NCBI GenBank assembly: GCA_036365145.1
Contig: JAEOAD010000032.1
Coordinates: 2,426,001-2,490,000, forward strand
Source of the DNA: Orientallactaga sibirica
Lineage: Eukaryota; Chordata; Mammalia; Rodentia; Dipodidae
DNA: 64,000 bases
Direction of reading: 5' to 3'
Shown here: one piece after another, positions 1 through 12,595 of the stretch
Position numbering within the stretch: the stretch's first letter is position 1
How the letters are laid out: each line of letters starts with the position of its first letter
Translations under genes and position numbers: made by a program
The notes under the pieces: generated by a model
Database searches by the model: none
What the model saw: the letters and a program-made list of their open reading frames with translations, nothing else
What the model was told of the DNA's origin: nothing

Positions 1-695
1 ACTAACATCAAAAATCTCATGCAGGTGTCTATAACCCCAGTTCTGTAGGGAGTTAATCACTGAGCTCTACATTCAGCGAGTGATTCCATTCTCAAGAAAA
101 CACAGTGAGTAATGAGGGAGAAAGAGCCCCAGACCTCCAGGTACTTGTAAGCACATGTGTATATCAAACACACACACACACACACACACACACGCGAGCG
201 CGCACGCGCAAAGTGGTCTTGTAGTTTTGTTTCAAGTCACGATGGCTGTATGATAAATCTTGCACCAATTAGTAGCAGTTGTGCATCTTAGAGTATCCGT
301 ACCCTATGCTTGACCACTCGAATGCTGGAGGAATGATCTGAAGGTTTACTCGCGAAGCTATGGCAATCAATGCTGGCTTGAGGGGGAGACTTTATCGCCC
401 CTCCAAGTTGGGCCTTCTCGTGTAGCCCTTTCTTCCACCCGAGCTAGTTTGTAAGATGACATGTCATGGGGAATGGCTGGTATCCAAGTAAGCAAACCCA
501 AACACTGTGAAACAGATGGAAGCCATGTAGCCTTTGGTTTTTTCCTAGATATCTGGGTCACCAAAAACTTCACATCCACTGTACTCTCTTGGTGCTGACA
601 GTTCCAAGCCAAAACCAAGTTTCAAGCAGAGTGACTAAAAATCCTTCTTCTCGTGTAATGAATATTAACATCACATTGCAAGAAAAGCATGTGTG
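1..695. other. Unique non-coding DNA with a CA microsatellite
   Basis: No gene or recognisable transposon. A (CA)n tract that grades into CG-containing repeats occupies about 167-209, an alternating purine-pyrimidine run. An 83-codon open frame on the minus strand (367-618) has no recognisable domain and is treated as chance. Confidence 0.6.
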
Positions 696-829
696 TAGCT
701 GGATATGGTGGCAGATGTCTTTAATTCAAGCACTTGGGAGTCTGAGGTAGGAGATCGCCATGAGTTCAAGGCCAGCCTGGACCTAAAGAGTGAGCTCCAG
801 GTCAGACGGAAATGCAGTGAGACCCTGCC

Positions 830-868
<39 letters not shown>
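696..868 (+). mobile_element. B1-type SINE, diverged, with (AAAT)n tail
   Basis: The order of landmarks is that of B1: a GGTGG-containing head, TTTAATTCAAGCACTTGGGAG, a GAGTTCAAGGCCAGCCTGG block and a CCAGGTCAG-type second block, ending in a (AAAT)n tail at about 831-868. It is more diverged than the other B1 copies here. B1 derives from 7SL RNA and is copied by the L1 machinery. Confidence 0.85.
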
Positions 869-2818
869 AATAATGCATGTGTATAAGAGATCTTTGTGGC
901 TATTTAAAGAGAGACAGATTTAAACAATAGTATCAGGGGGAGATTTTCATTAAGATGCAAAACACTGAATAATGGTCCCATTTCTAAGTAAGGGACTTGA
1001 GAGTCTGTCCTAAATATATAGTTTAAGGTGCTTCCTGCACACATAATTGGACAAATGAGCCTGGAGTTTATTGGAAAAGAGAAAATAGGAGAAACCTATT
1101 CTGGTAACATCAGCATAGAAAAGTTATTGAAGTCATGAATCCTAAGAGTTCACCTAGAAGGAACACTGAGCTGGAAAAGGAGGCAAAATCCGAATTGATC
1201 TGTGAAGAAATTGACTCTTCAGACATCTCAGCTCCTCCTTGCTGTGATTTTGATAAACCAGTGAGTCTTCAGGTATTAGGGACATACATAACTATGTATA
1301 AAGAGTAAAGGAATGCCCATGAAGTATAGCATAAATGTCTTTCAAGTATATTTTGTCATGGGTCATGATTGACAGGAGAGTTTTTGGACATCTCTCATCA
1401 CCCTTAGGGCATATATATCCTTATCAGCTCTCATCAGTATCATTCATAAGAATTGCAAAACAAAAAAAAAAGATCACCATAATTTTCTCTATAAAAGTGG
1501 CCCACAGTGCTTTCTCCCAGAGAAGCCTCAGCTCTTCATGCATAAAGGCTTCAAAATGGGGCACTGGATGGCTATTCTGGTGCCCCGGCTTCTGGACAAA
1601 AGACTAAAAAGGGACCTGCAGTTCTATAGATTTTGAGTTTCCCAATTTCCACAATCAGATCACTTTATTCCCTTCTTTTCGCTCTCCTCTCCTCTCTTCT
1701 TTTCTCCCTCACTCTACACAGCTATGCCTTTAAGAGCCAGGAGAAATGGACATCCTGATGTAGTACTTCCTAAGCACAATTCATCCCAGTTCAGTCATGG
1801 GGACCTTTGTTTAAATGACATGTGACATTAGTTCACACTCACCAACACTATACAAAGCACTAGGGGATGGGAGCAGTTAGGTGGATGGTGTAACAGGGTG
1901 ACATGATATAAGCAAGCTGCATGAGCACTGTTTTCCCCCTCTCCTAGAGGGTGACATTCCTGTTGGTTTTTAACAGCCTTTCCAGCACAAACGCCTGCAG
2001 CACCAAATCCTTTTTATAGAACCTCCTCCTTCATGTTCCTGTGTTTGTGAGTGCAGTTTTTTGGACTTTTTATTCTCGGTGTATAAGTCAATTGTTGGAA
2101 TAGTGGGGTGGAGGAAGGAGAGGCCTTTATTTGAGCTGTTTTTTTTTTTTTTTTCCTATGTGGTTCTGATAGCATTCAGAGCACTTACTTACCAAATCCG
2201 TATATTAATCTAATGGTTGAATATTTTCTGAGTGATTTTATTAGGAATACATTATACATAAATAACCAAAGGAAGAAGATACTTAAAATCTGTAAGATAG
2301 CAAAAAAGTTTAACCACCAAGTATATTTTCACAAATGTCTTCTTGACTGCTAGTAATAAGACTCGTCATTTAAAGAACAAGTCTGTGGGCACCAGCATAG
2401 GAAACCAGACCTCAGCAGTACCCAATTCCCATGCACAGCGAGGCTGCTCCCCAAATTAACTCTGCTCCTACAACTTCAGCTCTGCGCGGCCCCCTCATCC
2501 ACACTGAATATTTATCCAAAACGTTCTGCTGCAAATTCCCAAACACTTAAATAGATAGGAATACCCTGACTCTTCTAGACCTAATTACTTTAAAAGTTGT
2601 ATAAGGGAAAGAAAATATACTGATGTCAGGATTTCATAAATTTCAGGTTGCTCACAAAATACTGTAGAGAAGAATGCCCCTTATTCAATCCCATGTCTGA
2701 GTCACTTCCCCAAATTCAGATTAAAAACTGGGAAGCACTAAGTAGCTCCACCAGAAATGTCAAGATTTTTAGGAGTCTGTCTTTTCCTACTTAAACCATA
2801 AACCAAGCCGGGATGGTG

Positions 2819-2849
<31 letters not shown>

Positions 2850-3181
2850 GCGCGCGCACAAACACACTGAAAGTATCCAAAGAAATGTTCAGGGTAAAGA
2901 GAACAGCAAAACTCAATCTATGCTATCTGTGTTTCCCCCTCATGTTCTCATGACCACTGGAGCAGAATGGAACTGTGTCACTTTATGTTTGCTGGAAACT
3001 ATGTCATAATATCAGAAAGGCAGTGACTCACATTCTGAGAAGCAGGGTAATGGGTGTGTTGACAAAGACTATTTAAATGGTCTGTCATTTGACACTTTAT
3101 CAATCCTCCTATTTTCCCAAGTAACAAACCAAAATAGAAAAGGAGTGGACTTGGTAATTCAGCAGAGTGTATCAAGATGAC
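869..3181. other. Unique non-coding DNA
   Basis: About 2.3 kb with no gene and no clear SINE. It holds a pyrimidine-rich patch near 1660-1710, a T-run near 2141-2154 and a (CA)n(CG)n microsatellite at 2821-2867. A 90-codon frame at 1335-1607 shows no known domain and contains lysine-rich low complexity. Confidence 0.55.
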
Positions 3182-3545
3182 TGACTAGACAGTACACAAT
3201 GAGCTCTTTACAGGCCCCGTGAGAGAACAGAACAGGAACCACAGGAAAGAAAGCCATAGGAACCAGCCACACCACTCCTGGGTACTGACCCCAAGGACTC
3301 CAACTCTACATAGCATGGACACAATGCGATTCACAAAAACTAAATGATGGAGCTGGCCTAGGTGTCCAACGACTGAGGAGTGGATAAGGAAATGTTCATA
3401 TAAACACAGAGGAGTTTTCTGTTTAACCATAGAGAAGAACAAAGATACATCCTTTGCAGGGAAATGGATGCAAATATAGATTATCTTATCAAGTGATTTA
3501 AGCCAGTCTATAATCACAAACATCAGATATTTCTTAATTGTGTTT
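3182..3545 (+). mobile_element. LINE-1 3'-end fragment (end of ORF2 region), degenerate
   Basis: The text CCACTCCTGGGTACTGACCC, then GGTGTCCAACGACTGAGGAG, GGATAAGGAAATGTTCATAT and GCAGGGAAATGGATG follows the order of the L1 segment that encodes the end of ORF2p and the start of the 3' UTR. That segment is among the most familiar in mammalian genomes. It is 5'-truncated and broken by stops in all frames. Confidence 0.75.
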
Positions 3546-3573
3546 CCTAGATTTTATATAAATAGATAAAACT

Positions 3574-3815
3574 GGGCTGGAGAGATGGTTTAGTGGTTAA
3601 GCTGCTTGCCTATGAAGCCTAAAACCCAGATTTGATTCTCCAGGATGCACATAAACCAGATACACAAGGTGGTGCCTGTGTCTGGAGTGTGTTTGCAGTG
3701 GCTATATGCCTTGGCTTGCACATTCATATTCTTTCTCTTTCTCTCTCACACATACACACACACACACACACACATCTCTTCCTCTCTTTCAAATAAATAA
3801 TAAAACATAAGAAAG
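3574..3815 (+). mobile_element. B2-type tRNA-derived SINE (short form)
   Basis: It begins GGCTGGAGAGATGGTTTAGT, a tRNA-like head with the pol III A box, then a B-box-like GATTTGATTCTCC, a CT-rich 3' part and an AAATAAATAA tail. The 10-bp direct repeat AGATAAAACT flanks it at 3564-3573 and 3816-3825, as expected for L1-mediated insertion. Simple (CA)n sits in the tail at about 3753-3773. Confidence 0.92.
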
Positions 3816-3824
3816 AGATAAAAC

Positions 3825-3828
<4 letters not shown>

Positions 3829-3872
<44 letters not shown>
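3829..3872. repeat. (TA)n microsatellite
   Basis: About 44 bp of uninterrupted alternating TA next to the SINE tail. Isoleucine-tyrosine runs in overlapping frames come from this repeat. Confidence 0.95.
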
Positions 3873-3874
<2 letters not shown>

Positions 3875-4423
3875 CATAAAAGTAAAATTCCTGAGAAGCT
3901 TTATAAAGGGTACCAAATAGAAGGGAAGGGTGAGAAAACAAAAGTTTATAAAAGGAAATATTTTCAGCATACAATACAGATATGTTCAAAACTATTCAAA
4001 ATTCATTAATTTTTTTAAACAGAAAGAAACACAGTCAGGACATGAGAATGTCCATTGCTGGCAGGTTTGATTCCCTCTGAGCCAATGAGAAATGTGAGAG
4101 AGGGCAGAGAGTTAAAAGTAACCACCTCTGGTTGGCGAGCACACACTTCTCCATAGGTTTTGCAGCCAGAGGACTCTGAGGCAAGGTCATGATCTGTGTC
4201 TTCACTGTCCCACTCTGTGGACTCATGCAGGCCGGTTTACTTACCACCTGTGGCACTACTGAGGGGTGATGCCCACTTCAGGAGGTGGTGCACAGTGGAA
4301 GGAAGGTAGGTCATGATGGGTGTGCCCTGGAAATGGAAACTGGATCACCAGTCCCTTCCTCTATCTCCTTGCATTCCAGTTGCCATGAGGTGAGTGGTTT
4401 GGCTTCACCATGCACTATTCAAT
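3873..4423. other. Unique non-coding DNA flanking the minisatellite
   Basis: No gene or transposon recognised. A 73-codon minus-strand frame at 4035-4256 has no known domain. Confidence 0.5.
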
Positions 4424-7400
4424 ATGACCACTCACGCCCACCATGACCACTCACTCCCACCAGGACACTCACTCCCACCATGACTACTCACTCCACCATG
4501 ACCACTCACTCCCACCATGACACTCACTCCCACCATGACACTCACTCCCACCATGACCACTGACTCCCACCATGACCACTCACTCCCACCATGACACTCA
4601 CTCCCACCATGACACTCACTCCCACCATGACACTCACTCCCACCATGACCACTCACTCCACCATGACCACTCACTCCCACCAAGACCACTCACTCCCACC
4701 AAGACCACTCACTCCCACCAAGACCACTCACTCCCACCATGACACTCACTCCCACCATGACCACTCACTCCACCATGACCACTCACTCCCACCAAGACCA
4801 CTCACTCCCACCATGACACTCACTCCCACCATGACGACTCACTCCACCATGACCACTCACTCCCACCATGACACTCACTCCCACCATGACACTCACTCCC
4901 ACCATGACCACTCACTCCCACCATGACACTCACTCCCACCATGACACTCACTCCCACCATGACCACTCACTCCCACCAAGACCACTCACTCCCACCATGA
5001 CCACTCACTAAACCATGACCACTCACTCCCACCATGACCACTCACTCCCACCAAGACCACTCACTCCCACCATGACACTCACTCCCACCATGACACTCAC
5101 TCCCACCATGACACTCACTCCCACCATGACCACTCACTCCCACCAAGACCACTCACTCCACCATGACCACTCACTCCCACCAAGACCACTCACTCCACCA
5201 TGACCACTCATTCCCACCATGACCACTCACTCCCACCATGACCACTCACTCCACCATGACCACTCACTCCCACCATGACACTCACTCCCACCATGACCAC
5301 TCACTCCCACCAAGACCACTCACTCCCACCAAGACCACTCACTCCCACCAAGACCACTCACTCCACCATGACCACTCATTCCCACCATGACCACTCACTC
5401 CCACCATGACCACTCACTCCACCATGACCACTCACTCCACCATGACCACTCACTCCCACCATGACACTCACTCCCACCATGACCACTCACTCCCACCATG
5501 ACCACTCACTCCCACCATGACCACTCACTCCACCATGACCACTAACTCCCACCATGACCACTCACTCCCCACCATGACCACTCACTCCCACCATGATCAC
5601 AAACTCCCACCATGACCACTCACTCCCACCATGACCACTCACTCCCACCATGACCACTCACTCCCACCATGAACACTAACTCCCACAATGAACACTCACT
5701 CCCCACCATGACCACTCACTCCCACCATGACCACTCACTCCCACCATGACCACTCTCTCCCACCATAACCACTCACTCCCACCATGACCACTCTCTCCCC
5801 ACCATGACAACTCACTCCCACCATGACCACTCACTCCCACCAAGACCACTCACTCCCACCAAGACCACTCACTCCACCATGACCACTCACTCCCACCATG
5901 ACACTCACTCCCACCATGACCACTCACTCCCACCAAGAACACTCACTCCCACCAAGAACACTCACTCCCACCATGACCACTCACTCCCACCATGACCACT
6001 CACTCCACCATGACCACTCACTCCCCACCATGACCACTCACTCCCACCATGACCACTCACTCCCACCATGACCACTCTCTCCCACCATAACCACTCACTC
6101 CCACCATGACCACTCTCTCCCCACCATGACAACTCACTCCCACCATGACCACTCACTCCCACCAAGACCACTCACTCCCACCAAGACCACTCACTCCACC
6201 ATGACCACTCACTCCCACCATGACACTCACTCGCACCATGACCACTCACTCCCACCAAGAACACTCACTCCCACCAAGAACACTCACTCCCACCATGATC
6301 ACTAACTCCCACCATGACCACTCACTCCCACCATGACCACTCACTCCCACCATGACCACTCACTCCCACCATGATGACTCTCTCCCACCATAACCACTCA
6401 CTCCCACCATGACCACTAACTCCCACCATGAACACTCACTCCCCACCATGACCACTAACTCCCACCATGACCACTCACTCCCACCATGACCACTCACTCC
6501 CACCATGACCACTCTCTCCCCACCATGACCACTCACTCCCACCATGACCACTCACTCCCAACAAGACCACTCACTCCCCACCATGACCACTCACTCCCAC
6601 CATGACCACTCACTCCCCACCATGACCACTCACTCCCACCATGACCACTCACTCCCACCAAGACCACTCACTCCCACCAAGACCACTCACTCCCACCATG
6701 ACACTCACTCCCACCAAGAATACTCACTCCCCACCATAACCACTCACTCCCACCATGACCACTCTCTCCCCACCATGACAACTCACTCCCACCTTGACCA
6801 CTCACTCCCACCAAGACCACTCATTCCCCACCATAACCACTCACTCCCACCTTGACCACTCACTCCCACCAAGACCACTCACTCCCACCAAGACCACTCA
6901 CTCCCACCATGACCACTCACTCCCACCATGACCACACACTCCCACCAAGACCACTCACTCCCCACCATGACCACTCACTCCCACCATGACCACTCACTCC
7001 CACCAAGACCACTCACTCCCACCAAGACCACTCACTCCCACCATGACCACTCACTCCCACCATGACCACTCACTCCACCATGACCACTCACTCCACCATG
7101 ACCACTCACTCCCACCATGACCACTAACTCCCACCATGACACTCACTCCCACCAAGAACACTCACTCCCACCATGACCACTCACTCCCACCATGACCACT
7201 CTCCCCATCATGACCACTCACTCCCACCATGACCACTCACTCCCACCAAGACCACTCACTCCCACCATGACCACTCACTCCCACCATGACCACTCACTCC
7301 CACCAAGACCAATCTCTCCCACCATGACCACTCACTCCCACCATGACCACTCACTCCCCATCATGACCACTCACTCCCACCAAGACCACTCACTCCCACC

Positions 7401-7710
7401 AAGACCACTCACTCCCACCATTACCACTCACTCGCACCATGACCACTCACTCCCACCTTGACCACTAACTCCCACCATGACCACTCACTCCCACCATGAC
7501 CACTAACTCCCACCATGACCACTCACTCCCACCATGACCACTCACTCCCACCATGACCACTCACTCCCCACCATGACCACTCACTCCCACCATGACCACT
7601 CACTCCCACCAAGACCACTCACTCCCACCTAGACCACTCACTCCCACCATGACCACTCACTCCCACCATGACCACTCACTCCCCATCATGACCACTCACT
7701 CCCAACATAA
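4424..7710. repeat. Large minisatellite, ~19-bp unit x ~170
   Basis: Nearly perfect tandem copies of TCCCACCATGACCACTCAC and close variants fill 3.3 kb. Variants are 18 bp (one base lost from CCC or from ACC), 20 bp (extra C), ATG replaced by AAG, and CTCAC replaced by CTCTC or CTAAC. Variant types are not random: 18-bp GACACTCAC forms dominate about 4500-5150, while CTCTC, CTAAC and CCCC forms dominate after 5500. Unit length is not a multiple of three and the plus strand lacks stops, so spurious open frames of 60-110 codons arise on both strands. The array is strand-asymmetric (C-rich plus strand). Confidence 0.97.
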
Positions 7711-8051
7711 TCATGTACTTCCCACCACCATGGTATTAGGCTTTGCCTCAAGTGCAGAAACAATGGTGCCAAGAAACCATGGGCAGACAAACACCTCAGG
7801 GAAGCACTGGTTTGGCCAATTGAAAATTATTATTGCCAAGTACCTGCTGAATCTTCCCAGAACTGCAGACTGCTGGGTCTGAGACCACAATTTAGATCAT
7901 TATGACTTGAAAGTGTCTCACAGAAGCACAGACATGCATGTTGGCCTCAATCTTCTCCAAAGTCTGAAAGTATAAGGAAGTTACTATCCCTCTTTTCTCT
8001 TCTTTCGTCTCTTTTTCACTCGCTCTGTCTCCCTCCATCCTTGTTTGCCTC

Positions 8052-8053
<2 letters not shown>
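7711..8053. other. Unique non-coding DNA
   Basis: No gene seen. A 96-codon frame that starts in the minisatellite runs into this DNA and stops at 7882; it has no known domain. Confidence 0.5.

Positions 8054-8122
<69 letters not shown>
8054..8122. repeat. (CT)n(CA)n compound microsatellite
   Basis: A long CT dinucleotide run (about 8054-8102) passes directly into a CA run (about 8103-8121). Confidence 0.95.
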
Positions 8123-10730
8123 AATGAAAGAAGAGATCAAGTCTGAGTTTAAGCTTTAATGTACAGGACTAACATAATTAAGGCATACTAAGTGGTAAGA
8201 ATATTAAAATAACCTCATGTCAATAACAAAGGTATGTAGGACATCTGGTTGGATTGCAGTACATGGGAGTTTCGTGACCAAACCAGGGGACAGTAAGTGT
8301 CAGAAGCAGAAGAAAACACAGCTATTCCAGGCTTCTACCCTTGACATTATTGGGAGTCCTCAGTACAATTCACAAACAATCAAGCATTTCTGATCCATTT
8401 TCTCCAGGAGCAGAAGAATTCTCCCAGGTGTCTGTGTGGGTGGTGGACAGACACACTGGGCTTGAATGTCCCCGGGAGTGTGTGACTGTACAACAAGCTC
8501 AGCAATAGGAGTTTCCAGGACATGAAACACTAATCACACAGATTATTTTTAAACTCCCATAAGCAGGAGGTACTTCAGCCCCTGACACACATGCAATTTA
8601 TTTTCCTTTTTTCTATTTCAAAGTCTGTGGGATGACTGGAAAGCAGGAACATTTTACAGGAAAGAGGGCAGATAACTGCTGAAGCATCCTCCGTCCTTCC
8701 TGCCTGAGAAAACTCGTTCTGAAGAAGGAAATTGCCCTGGCCCTCCCTGGTCTAGGCTGATTGACATGTTGAAACAGCTCAATTCAAATGCTGACCTGTG
8801 AGGGGGAAAAATTCAGTAGCCATTTGACCAGTTGGAGATTAATCAACTATCAAAGTATGATAAGCATTAATATTCTGACCATTCTCTAATCTTTCAGTGG
8901 TTCATTTCAAACAGCCAATTGTTTGGAGTATTGTAATTAGCAGTAACATAACCACTGAACAATATTGACTGCGATTTTTTTTTCCACAAGGGCAAGATCG
9001 TGTTTTTGACTATTCAAAGACAGAGGTTAACAGTTTGTGGTTAAATGCACTAATGATACACATTCGAATAAAGCACACACAAAAGTAGGAAAGCAGCAAG
9101 AATGAATGCTCATTTCTGAACGAATCTTTCCTTCTGTAAAGCATTTTCTTTTACGGCTGTGTTGGAAGACAGCGAAGAGCACTATTTAATAACGGCCGCT
9201 TGTCATTTTATTCTCCATGAACATGCTAGTGAATAAAATGAAATACTTCGCAGATAAAACAGAGATGCTGAGCGAGTGATGATGCTTTAACACTCTCACA
9301 GTCATGCTGAAGGCAGCAGTTTTATTCTTGCAAAAACGAAGCTCGGCCTGGGTTGATGTATTCTGATCAACTGCACATCAGCCAAGGCATCATTTGGGTG
9401 CAGGCCACCACATGCACTAGAGGAAGAATGCAAGACTGACTGCAAATGCATTCTTGCCTTTCCCTGTTTGTCCTGGGGTCATTTTCTTGACCTCTCTGAG
9501 CCTGCATTTCTTCTGAAATGCATAGGGCCTGTCAGTATCATAGAGCATAAAGTACCTTCTGTGAAGTCTAACAAGAGCAGACAGTGTGACACAATGGCAC
9601 CTCAGACTGCTTTTCATGTGAGGTGAGCTACTTGTCCTTAATCACAGGTTTCGTTAAGTCGAGGCAAACTTTCATAACCTACATACTACCCCTTAGCTGA
9701 GAGTGTGGGTGTGGGCAAGCATGAAAGTGGAAAATTAGTCATGCCAACTGTCACTGAAAGAAATGGTGGGTCACAACCAGGCAAGAATATTTGGAATATT
9801 GACCATATGAATAGTTTCAAGGAGCTTCTGAGAGCCTGGCACATTATATATACCACCTGGGAAAATGATGGGTGTCTGAAGAGTGGGGCCTGAAGCAGAT
9901 TTTTGCCTTTCTGAGTCACTGAGAAACCAAGTCAGAGGAGACACGGGCTTCCAGACAGCTCTACATGGGTGAGCTGGAGTTGGATCCCAATCATAGGAAC
10001 CTTCATGCTGACAGAGGTAGGTGTGTCGATACCACAGTTCACAGGGAATGTGGTAGTGAGAGTTTTCTGCAACGATGCTTTCAAAGCTCAGGGAAATCTT
10101 TACACTTAGGGACCAAACTTTAATGTTTCTGAATATGTCCATAAATGAAATGAAATATTAATTCATCCTTTTGGTACTCTGGAGACAAAGGTAAGTGGCA
10201 TTTAATAACTATCAATAATTCCTGGCTTGAATATAAGGATTCTAAGATCCTAATGCATATTTTTAAGCAAGTTTCTCTTCTAGATTTTAATCACCAAATA
10301 CAAAAAGTGACAGTATTCACTAATGAAGATTTGTACACTTCCCAACGATGACTTCCCTTCTAAACACATCTATAAAGTTTAGAAAAAATATCACACAGAG
10401 AGCTCCAATGTGCCAATGTGGCAGTCTGGCAGGGAAAGAACATATCTAATGGCTCCTATACATAGTGACACTAGGCAAGACATCAGATTTACACCACTGT
10501 AGATTTAAGGGGCTATTAATCCAGACGATTCCTTTGGTCTTAGTGCAAGTACAGTAAAAATATTATTAATCTTGTCCAAAAAGACAAAACTTGTTTCACT
10601 CAAAGTTTCTATTGAACTGTTACACTTGAAAAAAATATCTTTATTTACCCGGGGGCTTGTGCCATACTGAAAGCTGAACGTGTGACTTAGGGTGAGGGTT
10701 TGCAGGTCATGTGATATCTGTTCAACCGCA
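8123..10730. other. SINE-free unique DNA, possible conserved non-coding segment
   Basis: About 2.6 kb without a recognisable transposon. Between about 8700 and 9350 the sequence is AT-rich and has enhancer-like motifs: a PBX/MEIS-like TGATTGACA at 8758-8766, a homeodomain-type GTAATTAG at 8933-8940, and SOX-like ATTGTT and AACAAT cores nearby. Frames of 60-123 codons at 9417-10142 overlap on both strands and resemble nothing known. Confidence 0.4.
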
Positions 10731-11380
10731 TCATGGGCAATATGGACAGAAAATCATGGGCAATATGGACAGAAAATCATGGACGATATGGACAGAAAAT
10801 CATGGACGATATGGACAGAAAATCATGGGCGATATGGACAGAAAATCATGGGCAATATGGACAGAAAATCATGGACGATATGGACAGAAAATCATGGGCA
10901 ATATGGACAGAAAATCATGGATGATATGGACAGAAAATCATGGGCAATATGGACAGAAAATCATGGATGATATGGACAGAAAATCATGGGCAATATGGAC
11001 AGAAAATACAGACAGAAAATCATGGGCAATATGGACAGAAAATCATGGATGATATGGACAGAAAATCATGGGCAATATGGACAGAAAATCATGGATGATA
11101 TGGACAGAAAATCATGGGCGATATGGACAGAAAATCATGGGCGATATGGACAGAAAATCATGGACGATATGGACAGAAAATCATGGGCGATATGGACAGA
11201 AAATCATGGGCGATATGGACAGAAAATCATGGGTGATATGGACAGAAAATCATGGACGATATGGACAGAAAAATCATGGGCGCGATATGGGCAGGTAATC
11301 CGATGAAAATCATGGCGATATGGATGAAGCCTCAATGTAAGTTCTAAAGAGAAAATCATGGGCGATATGGGCAGGAAAGC
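10731..11380. repeat. Minisatellite, 23-bp unit x ~24, with degenerate tail
   Basis: The unit is TCATGG plus a variable hexamer region, then ATATGGACAGAAAA. I count 24 units to about 11279, one partial unit near 11003-11018 and degenerate copies to about 11380. Variation is concentrated at GGGCAA, GGACGA, GGGCGA, GGATGA and GGGTGA. Because 23 is not a multiple of three, all three plus-strand frames are open for long stretches (peptides rich in MDRKSW and IWTENHG). These are artefacts of the array. Confidence 0.97.
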
Positions 11381-12595
11381 TTCAGTTTGCTTCTTTGTTT
11401 GGCAATGCCCCATGCATACTGCCACACACTGGCACAACTGCCACACACTGGCACAGGGAAGCAATGCTGCCAACGCTCTATGAAAGGCGGACAAGTAGAA
11501 GCTCCACCACGGACTGCTCCCAGACTCAGTCCCATGTACCTCATGCATGAGTTGGCATTTCTCTTCAACCTTTCCCAGTAACAAGCTCATGTGAAGATGC
11601 CATCTACAGGAACAAACCTTCTAAAGTTCTTTCTTACTGCAAGCGTGAACTTCACAAATCTTTACGACCCCCGTTGGCTTGAGAAGGAAGAAAAGTGCTC
11701 AATCCTAACAGAAGAAAACTCGACCTCATTTGTTTTTCTATAAAATCTAAGGTTTTCTTCTGCAATCTGCGAGAGAGGGATTGTTAACACCAAATGCATT
11801 TTACCCGTGGAGACGTTGATAATAGAAAGGCTGTGTGTGTGGAGAGGCCAAGGGTATGCGGGAAATCTCTACCTTCTTCACAATTCTGATGTGAACCTAA
11901 AACAAACAACAAAACCAGAAAGTTCCCAGCCTGGTGTGTGTTTCAGGAGAGGAAGACAGGACTGACAGCACATCACACCAACAGGCTGCAGTAAATGTGG
12001 GTCTGAGAGTTGAGTACGTGGTCGTGACAGTCAGGGAGCGTAATGGGCAGAGAGTGTGCAGAGAGCACTTGCTGTGAGTGGAGCATCATCGACTATACAG
12101 AGGAGACGTTGCTAGTCACTTTACTGACACGAGAACCCTCGGAGATGAAAAGACCCACAGCAGTATGCAAGTGACCTTCCCAACATTTCCAATGCAACAC
12201 ACAGACACGGGCTTAGTTCCTCAGCTCCCCAAGCTTGGGTGCACGAATACCTCAGTGCTGTGTGAGCGTGGTCCAGCCTCCCAGGACATCTCTGAGATGA
12301 TGAAGTGCCCTGGACCCTGCCAGTCCCGTCATCAAACGAGCCACTGTCTCCAAGTTCAGTGACTGGATTTCGTTATATTCCTCAGCTATGCAAAGGTAGA
12401 AATTTTTATATACCACAAAAATAGCATATTCATAAAATGTGCCAACTATGGGGTAGAAGGGCAAATTTGATAGCAATTGAAGGTTATGCAAACAGAGTGT
12501 TTGAATGTCATGGTGATCAATGGGGTAAGCGCCAATGCAGGTAAGGATGTAAGCCGATTGCAGCCAGAACCCCAGTCATGGAAATACTGTCAGTT
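11381..12595. other. Unique non-coding DNA
   Basis: No gene or clear transposon. A small imperfect duplication around ACTGCCACACACTGGCACA occurs at about 11418-11456. Short frames on both strands overlap and lack known domains. Confidence 0.5.

Noticed and set aside
3574..3815. tRNA gene at SINE heads
   Set aside because: A-box and B-box-like sequences are present, but the head cannot fold a full cloverleaf and copies are dispersed with target repeats. This is a SINE, not a tRNA gene.
4432..7882. Many open frames of 60-111 codons rich in His, Thr, Pro and Leu
   Set aside because: They come from the 19-bp minisatellite, which lacks plus-strand stops and rotates through all frames. There is no coding signal outside the array.
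10692..11306. Four to five overlapping frames with repeated MDRKSW and IWTENHG peptides
   Set aside because: A 23-bp repeat keeps all three frames open. Peptides in every frame are equally repetitive, and there is no promoter or splice context.
4424..11380. CRISPR-like arrays
   Set aside because: Repeats are head-to-tail without unique spacers and the DNA is clearly mammalian.
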